From assembly GCF_013386165.1 (NCBI RefSeq), contig NZ_JACAOS010000022.1, forward strand, positions 165,369 through 229,368: a stretch of 64,000 nt of DNA. Direction: 5' to 3'. Positions 8,745 through 18,051 of the stretch are shown one piece after another; positions within the stretch are counted from its first letter, which is position 1; each line of letters opens with the position of its first letter. Under the pieces are notes generated by a model, which saw only the letters and a program-made list of their open reading frames with translations, did no database searches and was not told the origin of the DNA. The DNA is from Pseudomonas gingeri (lineage in GTDB: Bacteria > Pseudomonadota > Gammaproteobacteria > Pseudomonadales > Pseudomonadaceae). The translations under genes and the position numbers were made by a program.

Positions 8745-8800
8745 GCTTCGAGCTACAAGCTACAAGCTACAAGCTACAAGCTACAAGCTACAAGCTACAA
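8745..8800. repeat. Tandem heptamer repeat (7 perfect copies of gctacaa)
   Basis: Positions 8752-8800 are seven uninterrupted copies of gctacaa, preceded by a variant unit gcttcga at 8745-8751. The tract lies in the gap between hslU and the DUF971 gene and faces a right arm at 8814-8845 that contains complementary heptamers. A perfect 49-bp array is prone to slippage. Confidence 0.9.
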
Positions 8801-8813
8801 GCCAGTGAACATC

Positions 8814-8845
8814 AGCTTGCAGCTCGAAGCTGGCAGCTCGCCGCT
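8814..8845. repeat. Right arm of the heptamer-built inverted repeat
   Basis: Read on the minus strand this arm consists of units gcggcga, gctgcca, gcttcga and gctgcaa, starting directly at the hslU stop codon. It pairs with the units at 8745-8760. The same design occurs after ponA at 17976-18045. Confidence 0.7.
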
Positions 8846-10183
8846 TTAAAGAATATACCGCGACAGGTCTTCGTTCTTCGCCAATTCGCCGAGGTGGCTG
8901 TTGACGTATTCGGCGTCGATGCGGATCGGCTCATCGTTGTGGGCGCTGGCCAGATCACCGGCGCTGAACGAGACTTCCTCCAGCAGGCGCTCCAGCAGCG
9001 TGTGCAGGCGACGGGCACCGATATTCTCGGTCTTCTCGTTGACCTGCCAGGCGATTTCCGCCAGGCGCTTGATGCCGTCCGGCAGGAACTCGATGGTCAG
9101 GCCTTCGGTCTTCAGCAACTCGCGGTATTGCTCGGTCAGCGAGGCGTGCGGTTCGCTGAGGATACGCTCGAAGTCTTCCGGGCTCAGGGCCTTGAGTTCG
9201 ACGCGGATCGGCAGGCGGCCTTGCAGCTCGGGTACCAGGTCGCTCGGCTTGCTCAGGTGGAACGCACCGGAGGCGATGAACAGGATGTGGTCGGTCTTGA
9301 CCATGCCCAGCTTGGTGTTCACCGTGCAGCCTTCGATCAGCGGCAGCAGGTCGCGCTGTACGCCTTCACGGGAGACATCGGCGCCGCCGACGTTGCCGCG
9401 CTTGGCGACCTTGTCGATTTCGTCGATGAACACGATACCGTGCTGCTCGACGGCTTCCAGGGCCTTGGCCTTCAATTCCTCGTCGTTGACCAGGCGCCCG
9501 GCTTCTTCGTCACGGACCAGCTTGAGCGCGTCCTTGACCTTGAGCTTGCGGCTCTTGCGCTTGCCCTTGCCCATGTTGGCGAAGAGGTTCTGCAACTGGT
9601 TGGTCATCTCTTCCATGCCCGGCGGCGTGGCGATCTCGACGCCGTACGACTCGGCCACTTCGATTTCGATCTCCTTGTCATCCAGCTGGCCTTCGCGCAG
9701 GCGCTTGCGGAACAGCTGGCGGGTGTTGGAGTCCTGGGCTGGGGCCGAGTCTTCGTTGAAACCCATGCGGGCCGGTGGCAACAGGGCGTCGAGGATGCGT
9801 TCTTCGGCGGCGTCTTCGGCGCGATGGCGGACCTTGACCAGTTCCTGCTCGCGCAGCAGCTTGATCGCGGCGTCGGCGAGGTCACGGATGATCGATTCGA
9901 CGTCACGGCCGACATAGCCGACTTCGGTGAACTTGGTCGCTTCGACCTTGATGAACGGGGCGTTGGCCAGTTTGGCCAGGCGCCGGGCGATTTCGGTCTT
10001 GCCGACGCCGGTCGGGCCGATCATCAGGATGTTCTTGGGCGTCACTTCAACACGCAGCTCCTCGGGGAGCTGCATCCGCCGCCAGCGGTTGCGCAAGGCA
10101 ATGGCGACGGCGCGTTTGGCATCGTCCTGACCAATGATATGGCGATTGAGTTCGTGGACGATTTCGCGGGGGGTCATGGACAT
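8846..10183 (-). CDS. hslU: ATP-dependent protease ATPase subunit HslU
   Basis: AAA+ unfoldase (ClpY) that feeds substrates into the HslV peptidase; cytoplasmic. The 445-aa protein has Walker [15 protein letters not shown] near residues 57-70 and Walker B FIDEIDKV near residue 250, with the insertion I-domain between them. It starts at ATG 10183 (MSMTPREIV), 44 bases after hslV, forming the hslVU operon. Confidence 0.97.
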   Translation of the reverse strand: MSMTPREIVHELNRHIIGQDDAKRAVAIALRNRWRRMQLPEELRVEVTPKNILMIGPTGVGKTEIARRLAKLANAPFIKVEATKFTEVGYVGRDVESIIRDLADAAIKLLREQELVKVRHRAEDAAEERILDALLPPARMGFNEDSAPAQDSNTRQLFRKRLREGQLDDKEIEIEVAESYGVEIATPPGMEEMTNQLQNLFANMGKGKRKSRKLKVKDALKLVRDEEAGRLVNDEELKAKALEAVEQHGIVFIDEIDKVAKRGNVGGADVSREGVQRDLLPLIEGCTVNTKLGMVKTDHILFIASGAFHLSKPSDLVPELQGRLPIRVELKALSPEDFERILSEPHASLTEQYRELLKTEGLTIEFLPDGIKRLAEIAWQVNEKTENIGARRLHTLLERLLEEVSFSAGDLASAHNDEPIRIDAEYVNSHLGELAKNEDLSRYIL

Positions 10184-10227
10184 AATATGTGGGTCCTCAA
10201 GCGGGAACGAGCAGCCGGATGGGCTGG

Positions 10228-10758
10228 TTATTCCGCGAGGTCCTGCTCCTCGATGGTGACGTTGTGATTGGTGAAGACGCAGATGTCGGCGGCGATACCC
10301 AGTGCGGTTTCGACGATTTCACGGGCCGACAGGTCGGTTTTCTTCAGCATCGCGCTGGCTGCGGCCTGTGCATAGCCGCCACCGGAGCCCATGGCGATCA
10401 GGCCGTTTTCCGGTTCGACGACGTCGCCATTGCCGGTAATGATCAGTGAAGCATCTTTGTTGGCGACCGCCAGCATGGCTTCCAGGCGGCTCAGGGAGCG
10501 GTCGGTGCGCCACTCCTTGGCCAGTTCGACAGCGGCGCGGACCAGATGACCTTGATGTTTTTCAAGTTGGCCTTCGAAGCGTTCGAACAGGGTGAAGGCG
10601 TCGGCGGTGGCACCGGCGAAACCGGCGAGAACTTCACCGTGGTAGAGGCGCCGGACTTTTTTCGCGTTGCCCTTCATGACGGTGTTGCCGAGGGAAACCT
10701 GGCCGTCGCCGCCCATGACGACTTTGCCGTGGCGACGAACTGAAACGATGGTGGTCAA
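10228..10758 (-). CDS. hslV: ATP-dependent protease subunit HslV
   Basis: Threonine peptidase (ClpQ) of the HslVU complex. The protein has 176 aa. The start is a TTG codon preceded by GGAG, giving (M)[11 protein letters not shown], so that Thr2 becomes the N-terminal catalytic residue after Met removal. A longer frame starting [11 protein letters not shown] is open but would bury the catalytic Thr, so I rejected it. [14 protein letters not shown] and the [11 protein letters not shown] motif are typical of the family. Confidence 0.95.
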   Translation of the reverse strand: MTTIVSVRRHGKVVMGGDGQVSLGNTVMKGNAKKVRRLYHGEVLAGFAGATADAFTLFERFEGQLEKHQGHLVRAAVELAKEWRTDRSLSRLEAMLAVANKDASLIITGNGDVVEPENGLIAMGSGGGYAQAAASAMLKKTDLSAREIVETALGIAADICVFTNHNVTIEEQDLAE

Positions 10759-10913
10759 GGGAGAATCTCCACGCAGCGGGGCGAAAATGCCTGATGGAAA
10801 CTCATATGGGGGTGGTGGTGGGATTTTCAACCGTGGGCGGGACTAGAGGATGAGCGGCGTAGGAAATGCTGTGTTTGATCTTATGCCGCAGGCTTCAAGG
10901 CTGCACTTAACCT

Positions 10914-11047
10914 TTGTGGCGAGCGGGCTTGCCCGCGTTCGGCTGCGAAGCAGTCGGAAAACCGCACACCTCGCTGTGTCAGGCACAACGAATTCTCTGG
11001 TTTTAGGGGCGCTTCGCACCCCAGCGGGGGCAAGCCCCCTCGCCACA
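10914..11047. repeat. REP pair between hslV and the SPOR gene
   Basis: Two facing GC-rich repeats, ttgtggcgagcgggcttgcc on the left and ggggcaagccccctcgccac on the right, are separated by about 90 bases. This is a third REP sequence variant. It lies upstream of hslV and after the stop of the FtsN-like gene. Confidence 0.75.
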
Positions 11048-11060
11048 AATTTCAGTGTGT

Positions 11061-11771
11061 TCAGCGGTTCTGCCGTTGCTGCAACAACAGGTTGTTGAAG
11101 CCGCTGCCGGCCAGTTGTTTCTGGGCCTTGGTCAATTGTTCGCGGTTGCTGAACGGTCCGACCAATACCCGATACCAGGTCTCGTCCTTCACGGTTCCGG
11201 ACTCCACCGCCACCGCCTGGCCGAGCAGGATGATCTGCGCCCGCACCTTGTCCGCATCGGCTTCCTTGCGGAATGAGCCGGCCTGCAGGAAGAACTGCGT
11301 CACCGCCGCCGGCTTTGTCACCGCCACGGGAGGTGGCGGTGGCGGGGTAATCCCGGACAACGCGGCCTGGGCCCGGGCCGTGTCGATCTTTGCCGCTTCG
11401 GCCGGGGTCACCGGCGTGGTCGGCGTCGGCACGGTCTGCGGCGTCGGCAGGGTTTTTTCCGGCACGGCTTCGGGCGGCACGATGACTTCCGATTCCGGCA
11501 GCAAGGTGTAGAAGTCGTACTTGGGCTTCACCGGCTGGGTCGGGCTCGGTGGGGTCTTGTTGGCTTCGGCGATCTTGCTCGCCTTCAGCTGTTCCTGCTT
11601 GACCCGTTTGACGTCATCGCCCCTGCCCGGCTCCAGCTTCATCAGGAAGACGATAAAGGCGCCCACGCTGAGGCCGATGGCCAGCCACAACCAGCCCGGG
11701 ATCGGCTTTTTCGCAGGAGCTTGGTAACGGCTGGCGCCACGTTTGGGTGCAGGGGTTTTCTTGGCAGCCAA
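11061..11771 (-). CDS. SPOR domain (FtsN-like) cell-division protein
   Basis: A 236-aa bitopic inner-membrane protein. A short basic cytoplasmic N terminus (KKTPAPKRG) is followed by one membrane helix at about residues 25-44, a Pro-rich periplasmic linker, and a C-terminal SPOR domain (about 158-234, from FFLQAGSFRKEADA) that binds denuded peptidoglycan glycans at septa. The start is TTG one base after the argS stop, so it is translationally coupled to argS. This gene position holds the ftsN-like gene in many gammaproteobacteria, but orthology to FtsN is inferred. Confidence 0.85.
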   Translation of the reverse strand: MAAKKTPAPKRGASRYQAPAKKPIPGWLWLAIGLSVGAFIVFLMKLEPGRGDDVKRVKQEQLKASKIAEANKTPPSPTQPVKPKYDFYTLLPESEVIVPPEAVPEKTLPTPQTVPTPTTPVTPAEAAKIDTARAQAALSGITPPPPPPVAVTKPAAVTQFFLQAGSFRKEADADKVRAQIILLGQAVAVESGTVKDETWYRVLVGPFSNREQLTKAQKQLAGSGFNNLLLQQRQNR

Positions 11772-11772
11772 C

Positions 11773-13632
<1,860 letters not shown>

Positions 13633-13639
13633 CTATTCG

Positions 13640-13722
13640 ATCGCTATCGCCGGCAAGCCGGCTCCTACAGAGGTTGTGGATAACTCACGGCCTCCTGTAG
13701 GAGCCGGCTTGCTGGCGATGAC
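13640..13722. repeat. REP pair between argS and priA
   Basis: Facing copies of the GCCGGC subfamily: cgccggcaagccggctcctac (13648-13668) and its inverse tgtaggagccggcttgctgg (13696-13715). They lie between the priA stop and the argS start. Confidence 0.8.
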
Positions 13723-13732
13723 GTCCGTTGGC

Positions 13733-15952
13733 TCAATACAAATCCACCGGATCGACATCCAGCGACCAGCGCACCTGCCGCCCGCTGGGCATTTGCTCCA
13801 GCACCAGCAACCAACTGCTCAGCAATCGGTGCAGCGAAGCCCGGCCATTGGCCTGCAACAACAACTGCGCCCGGTAACGTCCGGCCCGGCGTTCCATGGG
13901 TGCCGGCACCGGCCCCAGCAACTCGATGCCGCCCAGGTTCATTTCAGCCAGCAAACGCTCGGCCTCGCTACAGGCCTCATCAAGGAAACCCTCGGCCTGC
14001 CCTGGCTTGTGGGCTTCGGCCCGGAGCAGCGCCAAGTGCGCAAAGGGCGGCAAACCCGCGGCCCGGCGCTCACTCAGGGCCTGCTCGGCAAAGGCGAAAT
14101 AGCCCTGCTCGGTCAGTTGAATCAGCAGCGGATGATCTGCCAGATGGGTCTGGATAATCACCTTGCCCGGTTCCTCCGCCCGGCCGGCCCGGCCCGCCAC
14201 CTGGACGATCAACTGGGCCATGCGTTCGCTGGCGCGGAAGTCGCCGGAGAACAGGCCGCCGTCGGCATCGAGGATCGACACCAGGGTCACTCGGGGAAAG
14301 TGATGGCCTTTTGCGAGCATCTGCGTGCCCACCAGGATGCACGGCTGGCCTTTCTGGATGGTCGCGAACAGCTGGTTCATCGCGTCCTTGCGCGAGGTGC
14401 TGTCACGGTCGACCCGCAGCACCGGGTAATCGGGAAAGAGGATGCCCAGGCGCTCCTCGGCGCGCTCGGTCCCGGCCCCTACCGGGCGCAGGTCGACCTT
14501 GCCGCACTGCGGGCAATTGCGCGGCACGCGTTCGACGTAGCCGCAGTGATGGCAGCGCAGTTCGCCGGAGCGCTGGTGCACGGTCATCCGTGCATCGCAG
14601 CGCGAGCATTCGGACATCCAGCCGCAGTCGTGGCACAGCAGCGTTGGCGCAAAGCCGCGCCGGTTGAGGAACACCAGCACCTGCTGGCCGGCAGCGAGGG
14701 TCTGGCCGATGGCCTGCTGCATGGGGCCGGAAATGCCGCTGTCCAGTGGACGGCTTTTAACGTCCAGGCGCAGGAAGCGCGGTTGCTTGGCACCGCCCGC
14801 GCGCTCGTTCAGGCGCAGCAGGCCATAACGCCCGGTGTAGGCGTTGTGCAGGCTTTCCAGGGACGGCGTGGCCGAACCCAGCACAATCGGGATGTTTTCC
14901 TGGCGGGCGCGTACCAGCGCCAGGTCGCGGGCGTGATAACGCAGGCCTTCCTGCTGTTTATAGGAGCCGTCGTGTTCTTCATCGATGATGATCAGCCCGG
15001 GGTTTTTCATCGGGGTGAACAGCGCCGAACGTGTACCGATAATGATGTCGGCTTCGCCGTCGCGGGCCGCGAGCCAGGCGTCCAGGCGTTCGCGGTCGTT
15101 CACCGCCGAGTGCAGCAGGGCGATGCGGGCATTGAACCGCTGCTCGAAGCGCGCCAGGGTCTGTGGCCCCAGGTTGATTTCCGGGATCAGCACCAGCGCC
15201 TGCTTGCCGGCTTCCAGGGTTTCACGGATCAGTTGCAGATAGACTTCGGTCTTGCCGCTGCCGGTCACGCCGGCCAGCAAGAATGCGTGAAAACTGTCGA
15301 GCCCGGCGCGGATCGCTTCGCAGGCGGCGCGTTGTTCGCTGTTGAGCGGCAGTTCCGGTTGCGCCAGCCAGTGTTCGTGGCGTTCGCCGGGGGCGTGGCG
15401 GCGAACCTCGACCTGCACCAGATCCTTGGCCAGCAACAGGTCGAGGCTGTCCTTGCTCAGCATCAGTTTGCTCAACAGTTGATGGGCTACGCCGTGGGGA
15501 TGCTGGGCCAGGGTCGCCAGGGCTTCACGTTGTCGCGGGGCCCGGGCAATGCGCGGATCGTCGAGGCGCGCGCCGGGGACCATCGACCAGAAGCGTTCCT
15601 GGCGGGCCTCGGCCGGTTCACCTTGGCGCAGCAGTACCGGCAGTGCCCAGCTCAGGGTGTCGCCGAGGCTGTGCTGATAATACTGGGCGGTCCACAGGCA
15701 CAGCTTGAACAGCGCCGGCGGCAGCGGCGTCGTGGCGTCGAGCAGGGCCGTGGCGCGCCTGAGCTTGTCCGCCGGGACTTCGCTGTGTTCGGCGACCTCC
15801 ACCAGGATGCCGATCATTTCCCGGCGGCCGAACGGCACCCGCAGGCGCATGCCAGGCTGCAGCGCGGCGCGCGGCACGCCTTCCGGTGCCCGATAATCGA
15901 ACAGGCGACGCAATGGCGAAGGCAGGGCAAGGCGCAGGATGGCGTCGGGCAC
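13733..15952 (-). CDS. priA: Primosomal protein N' (replication restart helicase PriA)
   Basis: Superfamily 2 DNA helicase that reloads the replisome at stalled forks. The 739-aa length fits the family. It has an N-terminal DNA-binding domain, Walker A GVTGSGKTEVY near residue 218, Walker B DEEH with SYKQQEG, and a zinc-binding cluster with CHDCGWMSECSRC and CHHCGY/CPQCG. It is divergent from rpmE. Confidence 0.96.
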   Translation of the reverse strand: MPDAILRLALPSPLRRLFDYRAPEGVPRAALQPGMRLRVPFGRREMIGILVEVAEHSEVPADKLRRATALLDATTPLPPALFKLCLWTAQYYQHSLGDTLSWALPVLLRQGEPAEARQERFWSMVPGARLDDPRIARAPRQREALATLAQHPHGVAHQLLSKLMLSKDSLDLLLAKDLVQVEVRRHAPGERHEHWLAQPELPLNSEQRAACEAIRAGLDSFHAFLLAGVTGSGKTEVYLQLIRETLEAGKQALVLIPEINLGPQTLARFEQRFNARIALLHSAVNDRERLDAWLAARDGEADIIIGTRSALFTPMKNPGLIIIDEEHDGSYKQQEGLRYHARDLALVRARQENIPIVLGSATPSLESLHNAYTGRYGLLRLNERAGGAKQPRFLRLDVKSRPLDSGISGPMQQAIGQTLAAGQQVLVFLNRRGFAPTLLCHDCGWMSECSRCDARMTVHQRSGELRCHHCGYVERVPRNCPQCGKVDLRPVGAGTERAEERLGILFPDYPVLRVDRDSTSRKDAMNQLFATIQKGQPCILVGTQMLAKGHHFPRVTLVSILDADGGLFSGDFRASERMAQLIVQVAGRAGRAEEPGKVIIQTHLADHPLLIQLTEQGYFAFAEQALSERRAAGLPPFAHLALLRAEAHKPGQAEGFLDEACSEAERLLAEMNLGGIELLGPVPAPMERRAGRYRAQLLLQANGRASLHRLLSSWLLVLEQMPSGRQVRWSLDVDPVDLY

Positions 15953-16041
15953 GCGGTTTTCTCGGGTCAGGCTTTATGGAGGGCGCGAGCCTAGCAGACG
16001 GCCCGGGCAGTGTCTTCCCGACAGAGGGGCCTGCTGGCCGC

Positions 16042-16069
16042 TTGCGTCATGGCAAAGCTCTGGTATGAT
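16042..16069 (+). promoter_or_regulatory. Sigma-70 promoter of rpmE
   Basis: TTGCGT (16042-16047) and TATGAT (16064-16069) are 16 bases apart, about 70 bases upstream of the rpmE start codon. Confidence 0.65.
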
Positions 16070-16139
16070 CGCCGGCTAAATTACGTGCGGTGTTCAACAA
16101 TAGTGTTGAGCGGCGGCACGCCAGCCCGAGGAAGTACCC

Positions 16140-16358
16140 ATGAAAGCCGATATCCATCCAGTATACGTAGACATCGACGTTACCTGCAGCTGCGGTAACA
16201 AGTTCGTGACCCGTTCGACTCACGGCAAAGCACTGCCAATCGACGTGTGCAACGAATGCCACCCGTTCTACACCGGTAAGCAGAAGACCCTGGACACCGG
16301 CGGCCGCGTACAGAAGTTCGCCGACCGTTTCGGCATGTTCGGCGCCAAAAAGGCCTGA
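16140..16358 (+). CDS. rpmE: Ribosomal protein bL31
   Basis: Large-subunit ribosomal protein, 72 aa. It is the zinc-binding (C+) form: Cys16 and Cys18 in CSCGNKF and Cys37 and Cys40 in CNECH. It begins at ATG 16140 ([10 protein letters not shown]) and is followed by a strong terminator, so it is probably monocistronic. In many bacteria a C-minus paralogue replaces this form under zinc limitation; none is seen here. Confidence 0.97.
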   Translation: MKADIHPVYVDIDVTCSCGNKFVTRSTHGKALPIDVCNECHPFYTGKQKTLDTGGRVQKFADRFGMFGAKKA

Positions 16359-16405
16359 GACTGATCGCTCCGGGAAAACAGGCCTCAGGCTTTTCCCGGC
16401 CGATG

Positions 16406-16436
16406 AAAAAGGCGTCCCTCGTGGACGCCTTTTTTT
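16406..16436 (+). terminator. Rho-independent terminator of rpmE
   Basis: aaaaaggcgtcc, loop ctcg, then the complement and a T run. A second overlapping pairing (ccgggaaaa with ttttcccgg) lies just upstream at about 16371-16400. Confidence 0.9.
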
Positions 16437-16650
16437 ATGGGCGGCATTTGTATCGATGGCTGTCGCATAAAAAATTGTAGACATTTTTACGATCGATTGT
16501 GAACAGTTGTCGCCTTGTATTCCGCGGCTCTTGGGCCAAAGTCGTAGGGACAGGCGCTTGACACCTGTGACTGGTCAGTCTTGTGAGGACTTGGCGACAC
16601 GCGTATCCTCGGCGGTCCGTCAGTCCCACAGTAAAAAGCGGAATGCCCAC

Positions 16651-17919
16651 ATGTCAGATTTGAAAACTGCCGCTCTCGAATATCATGCCAATCCTCGTCC
16701 AGGGAAGCTGAGCGTCGAGCTCACCAAAGCCACCGCCACTGCCCGTGACCTGTCGCTGGCCTACAGCCCTGGCGTCGCTGAGCCAGTACGCGAAATCGCC
16801 CGCGATCCTGAGCTGGCCTACAAGTACACTGGCAAGGGCAACCTGGTTGCAGTCATTTCCGATGGCACCGCGATTCTCGGCCTGGGTAACCTCGGCCCAT
16901 TGGCCTCCAAGCCAGTGATGGAAGGCAAGGGCGTGCTGTTCAAGCGCTTTGCCGGTATCGACGTGTTCGACATCGAAGTTGATTCGGAAAGCCCGCAAGC
17001 CTTCATCGACACCGTCAAGCGTATCTCCATCACCTTCGGTGGCATCAACCTGGAAGACATCAAGGCACCTGAGTGCTTTGAGATCGAACGTGCTCTGATC
17101 GAGCAGTGCGATATTCCGGTGTTCCACGATGACCAGCACGGCACCGCGATCGTTACCGCGGCCGGCATGATCAATGCCCTGGAAATCGCCGGCAAGACCC
17201 TGCCGGAAGCCAAGATTGTCTGCCTGGGCGCCGGCGCCGCCGCTATCTCCTGCATGAAATTGCTGGTGAGCATGGGCGCCAAGATCGAGAACATCTTCAT
17301 GGTTGACCGTACTGGCGTGATCCACGCTGGCCGTGACGACCTGAACCAGTACAAAGCGGTGTTCGCCCACGCTACCGAGAAGCGCACCCTGTCTGACGCC
17401 CTGAAGGGCGCTGACGTGTTCGTCGGTCTGTCCGGCCCGAACCTGCTGGATGCAGAAGGCCTGCTGTCGATGGCGGCTAACCCGATCGTGTTCGCTTGCT
17501 CGAACCCGGATCCGGAAATCTCGCCAGAGCTGGCTCACGCCACTCGTAGCGACGTGATCATGGCCACCGGTCGTTCGGACTACCCGAACCAGGTCAACAA
17601 CGTCCTCGGCTTCCCCTTCATCTTCCGTGGTGCCCTGGACGTTCGCGCCAAGCGCATCAACGAAGAGATGAAAGTGGCTGCCGCCAACGCCCTGCGCGAA
17701 CTGGCCAAGCTGCCGGTGCCTCAGGAAGTGTGCGACGCCTACGGCGGTATCAAGCTGGAATTCGGTCGTGAGTACATCATTCCGAAGCCAATGGATGCCC
17801 GTCTGATCACCCTGATCTCCGATGCTGTGGCCAAGGCTGCAATCGAGACTGGTGTGGCGACCCTGCCGTATCCGAAGAACTACCCGCTGAAAAGCGTGGA
17901 TGATGTGTTCAACGGCTAA
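16651..17919 (+). CDS. maeB: NAD(P)-dependent malic enzyme
   Basis: Oxidative decarboxylation of malate to pyruvate, supplying NAD(P)H and pyruvate. The 422-aa protein corresponds to the catalytic part only; the phosphotransacetylase-like domain of the long MaeB form is absent. It has the malic-enzyme N domain (SLAYSPGVAEPVREI), metal-site region EDIKAPECFEIE with FHDDQHGTA, and the Rossmann motif CLGAGAAAIS. I chose ATG 16651 (MSDLKTAALEYH) because family members begin there. A bidirectional terminator separates it from ponA. Confidence 0.93.
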   Translation: MSDLKTAALEYHANPRPGKLSVELTKATATARDLSLAYSPGVAEPVREIARDPELAYKYTGKGNLVAVISDGTAILGLGNLGPLASKPVMEGKGVLFKRFAGIDVFDIEVDSESPQAFIDTVKRISITFGGINLEDIKAPECFEIERALIEQCDIPVFHDDQHGTAIVTAAGMINALEIAGKTLPEAKIVCLGAGAAAISCMKLLVSMGAKIENIFMVDRTGVIHAGRDDLNQYKAVFAHATEKRTLSDALKGADVFVGLSGPNLLDAEGLLSMAANPIVFACSNPDPEISPELAHATRSDVIMATGRSDYPNQVNNVLGFPFIFRGALDVRAKRINEEMKVAAANALRELAKLPVPQEVCDAYGGIKLEFGREYIIPKPMDARLITLISDAVAKAAIETGVATLPYPKNYPLKSVDDVFNG

Positions 17920-17928
17920 AAGCAGTCG

Positions 17929-17970
17929 CCCATAAAAAACCCGGCCTTATCAGCCGGGTTTTTTTATGGG
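17929..17970. terminator. Bidirectional terminator between maeB and ponA
   Basis: A symmetric stem (ccataaaaaacccggc, loop cttatca, and its complement) has an A tract on one side and a T tract on the other, suited to both converging transcripts. Confidence 0.9.
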
Positions 17971-17975
17971 CTCAA

Positions 17976-18045
17976 AGCGGCAAGCTTTGAGCTGCAAGTG
18001 AAAAGCGCATTGCGTCGCTTTTGATTTCTCTTGCAGCTTGCCGCT
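17976..18045. repeat. Heptamer-type inverted repeat after ponA
   Basis: The left arm at 17976-17998 reads in units gcggcaa, gctttga, gctgcaa; the right arm at 18030-18045 is its complement with one 7-base unit missing. It begins six bases after the ponA stop on the minus strand. The unit form matches the repeat after hslU. Confidence 0.7.
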
Positions 18046-18051
18046 GCCCCT

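Noticed and set aside
8745-8845. CRISPR array at the heptamer repeats
   Set aside because: Repeat unit is 7 bases with no spacers; this is a simple tandem repeat plus inverted arm.
10759-10830. Upstream extension of hslV ([11 protein letters not shown] start)
   Set aside because: It would place residues before the catalytic N-terminal Thr and is unlike the family.
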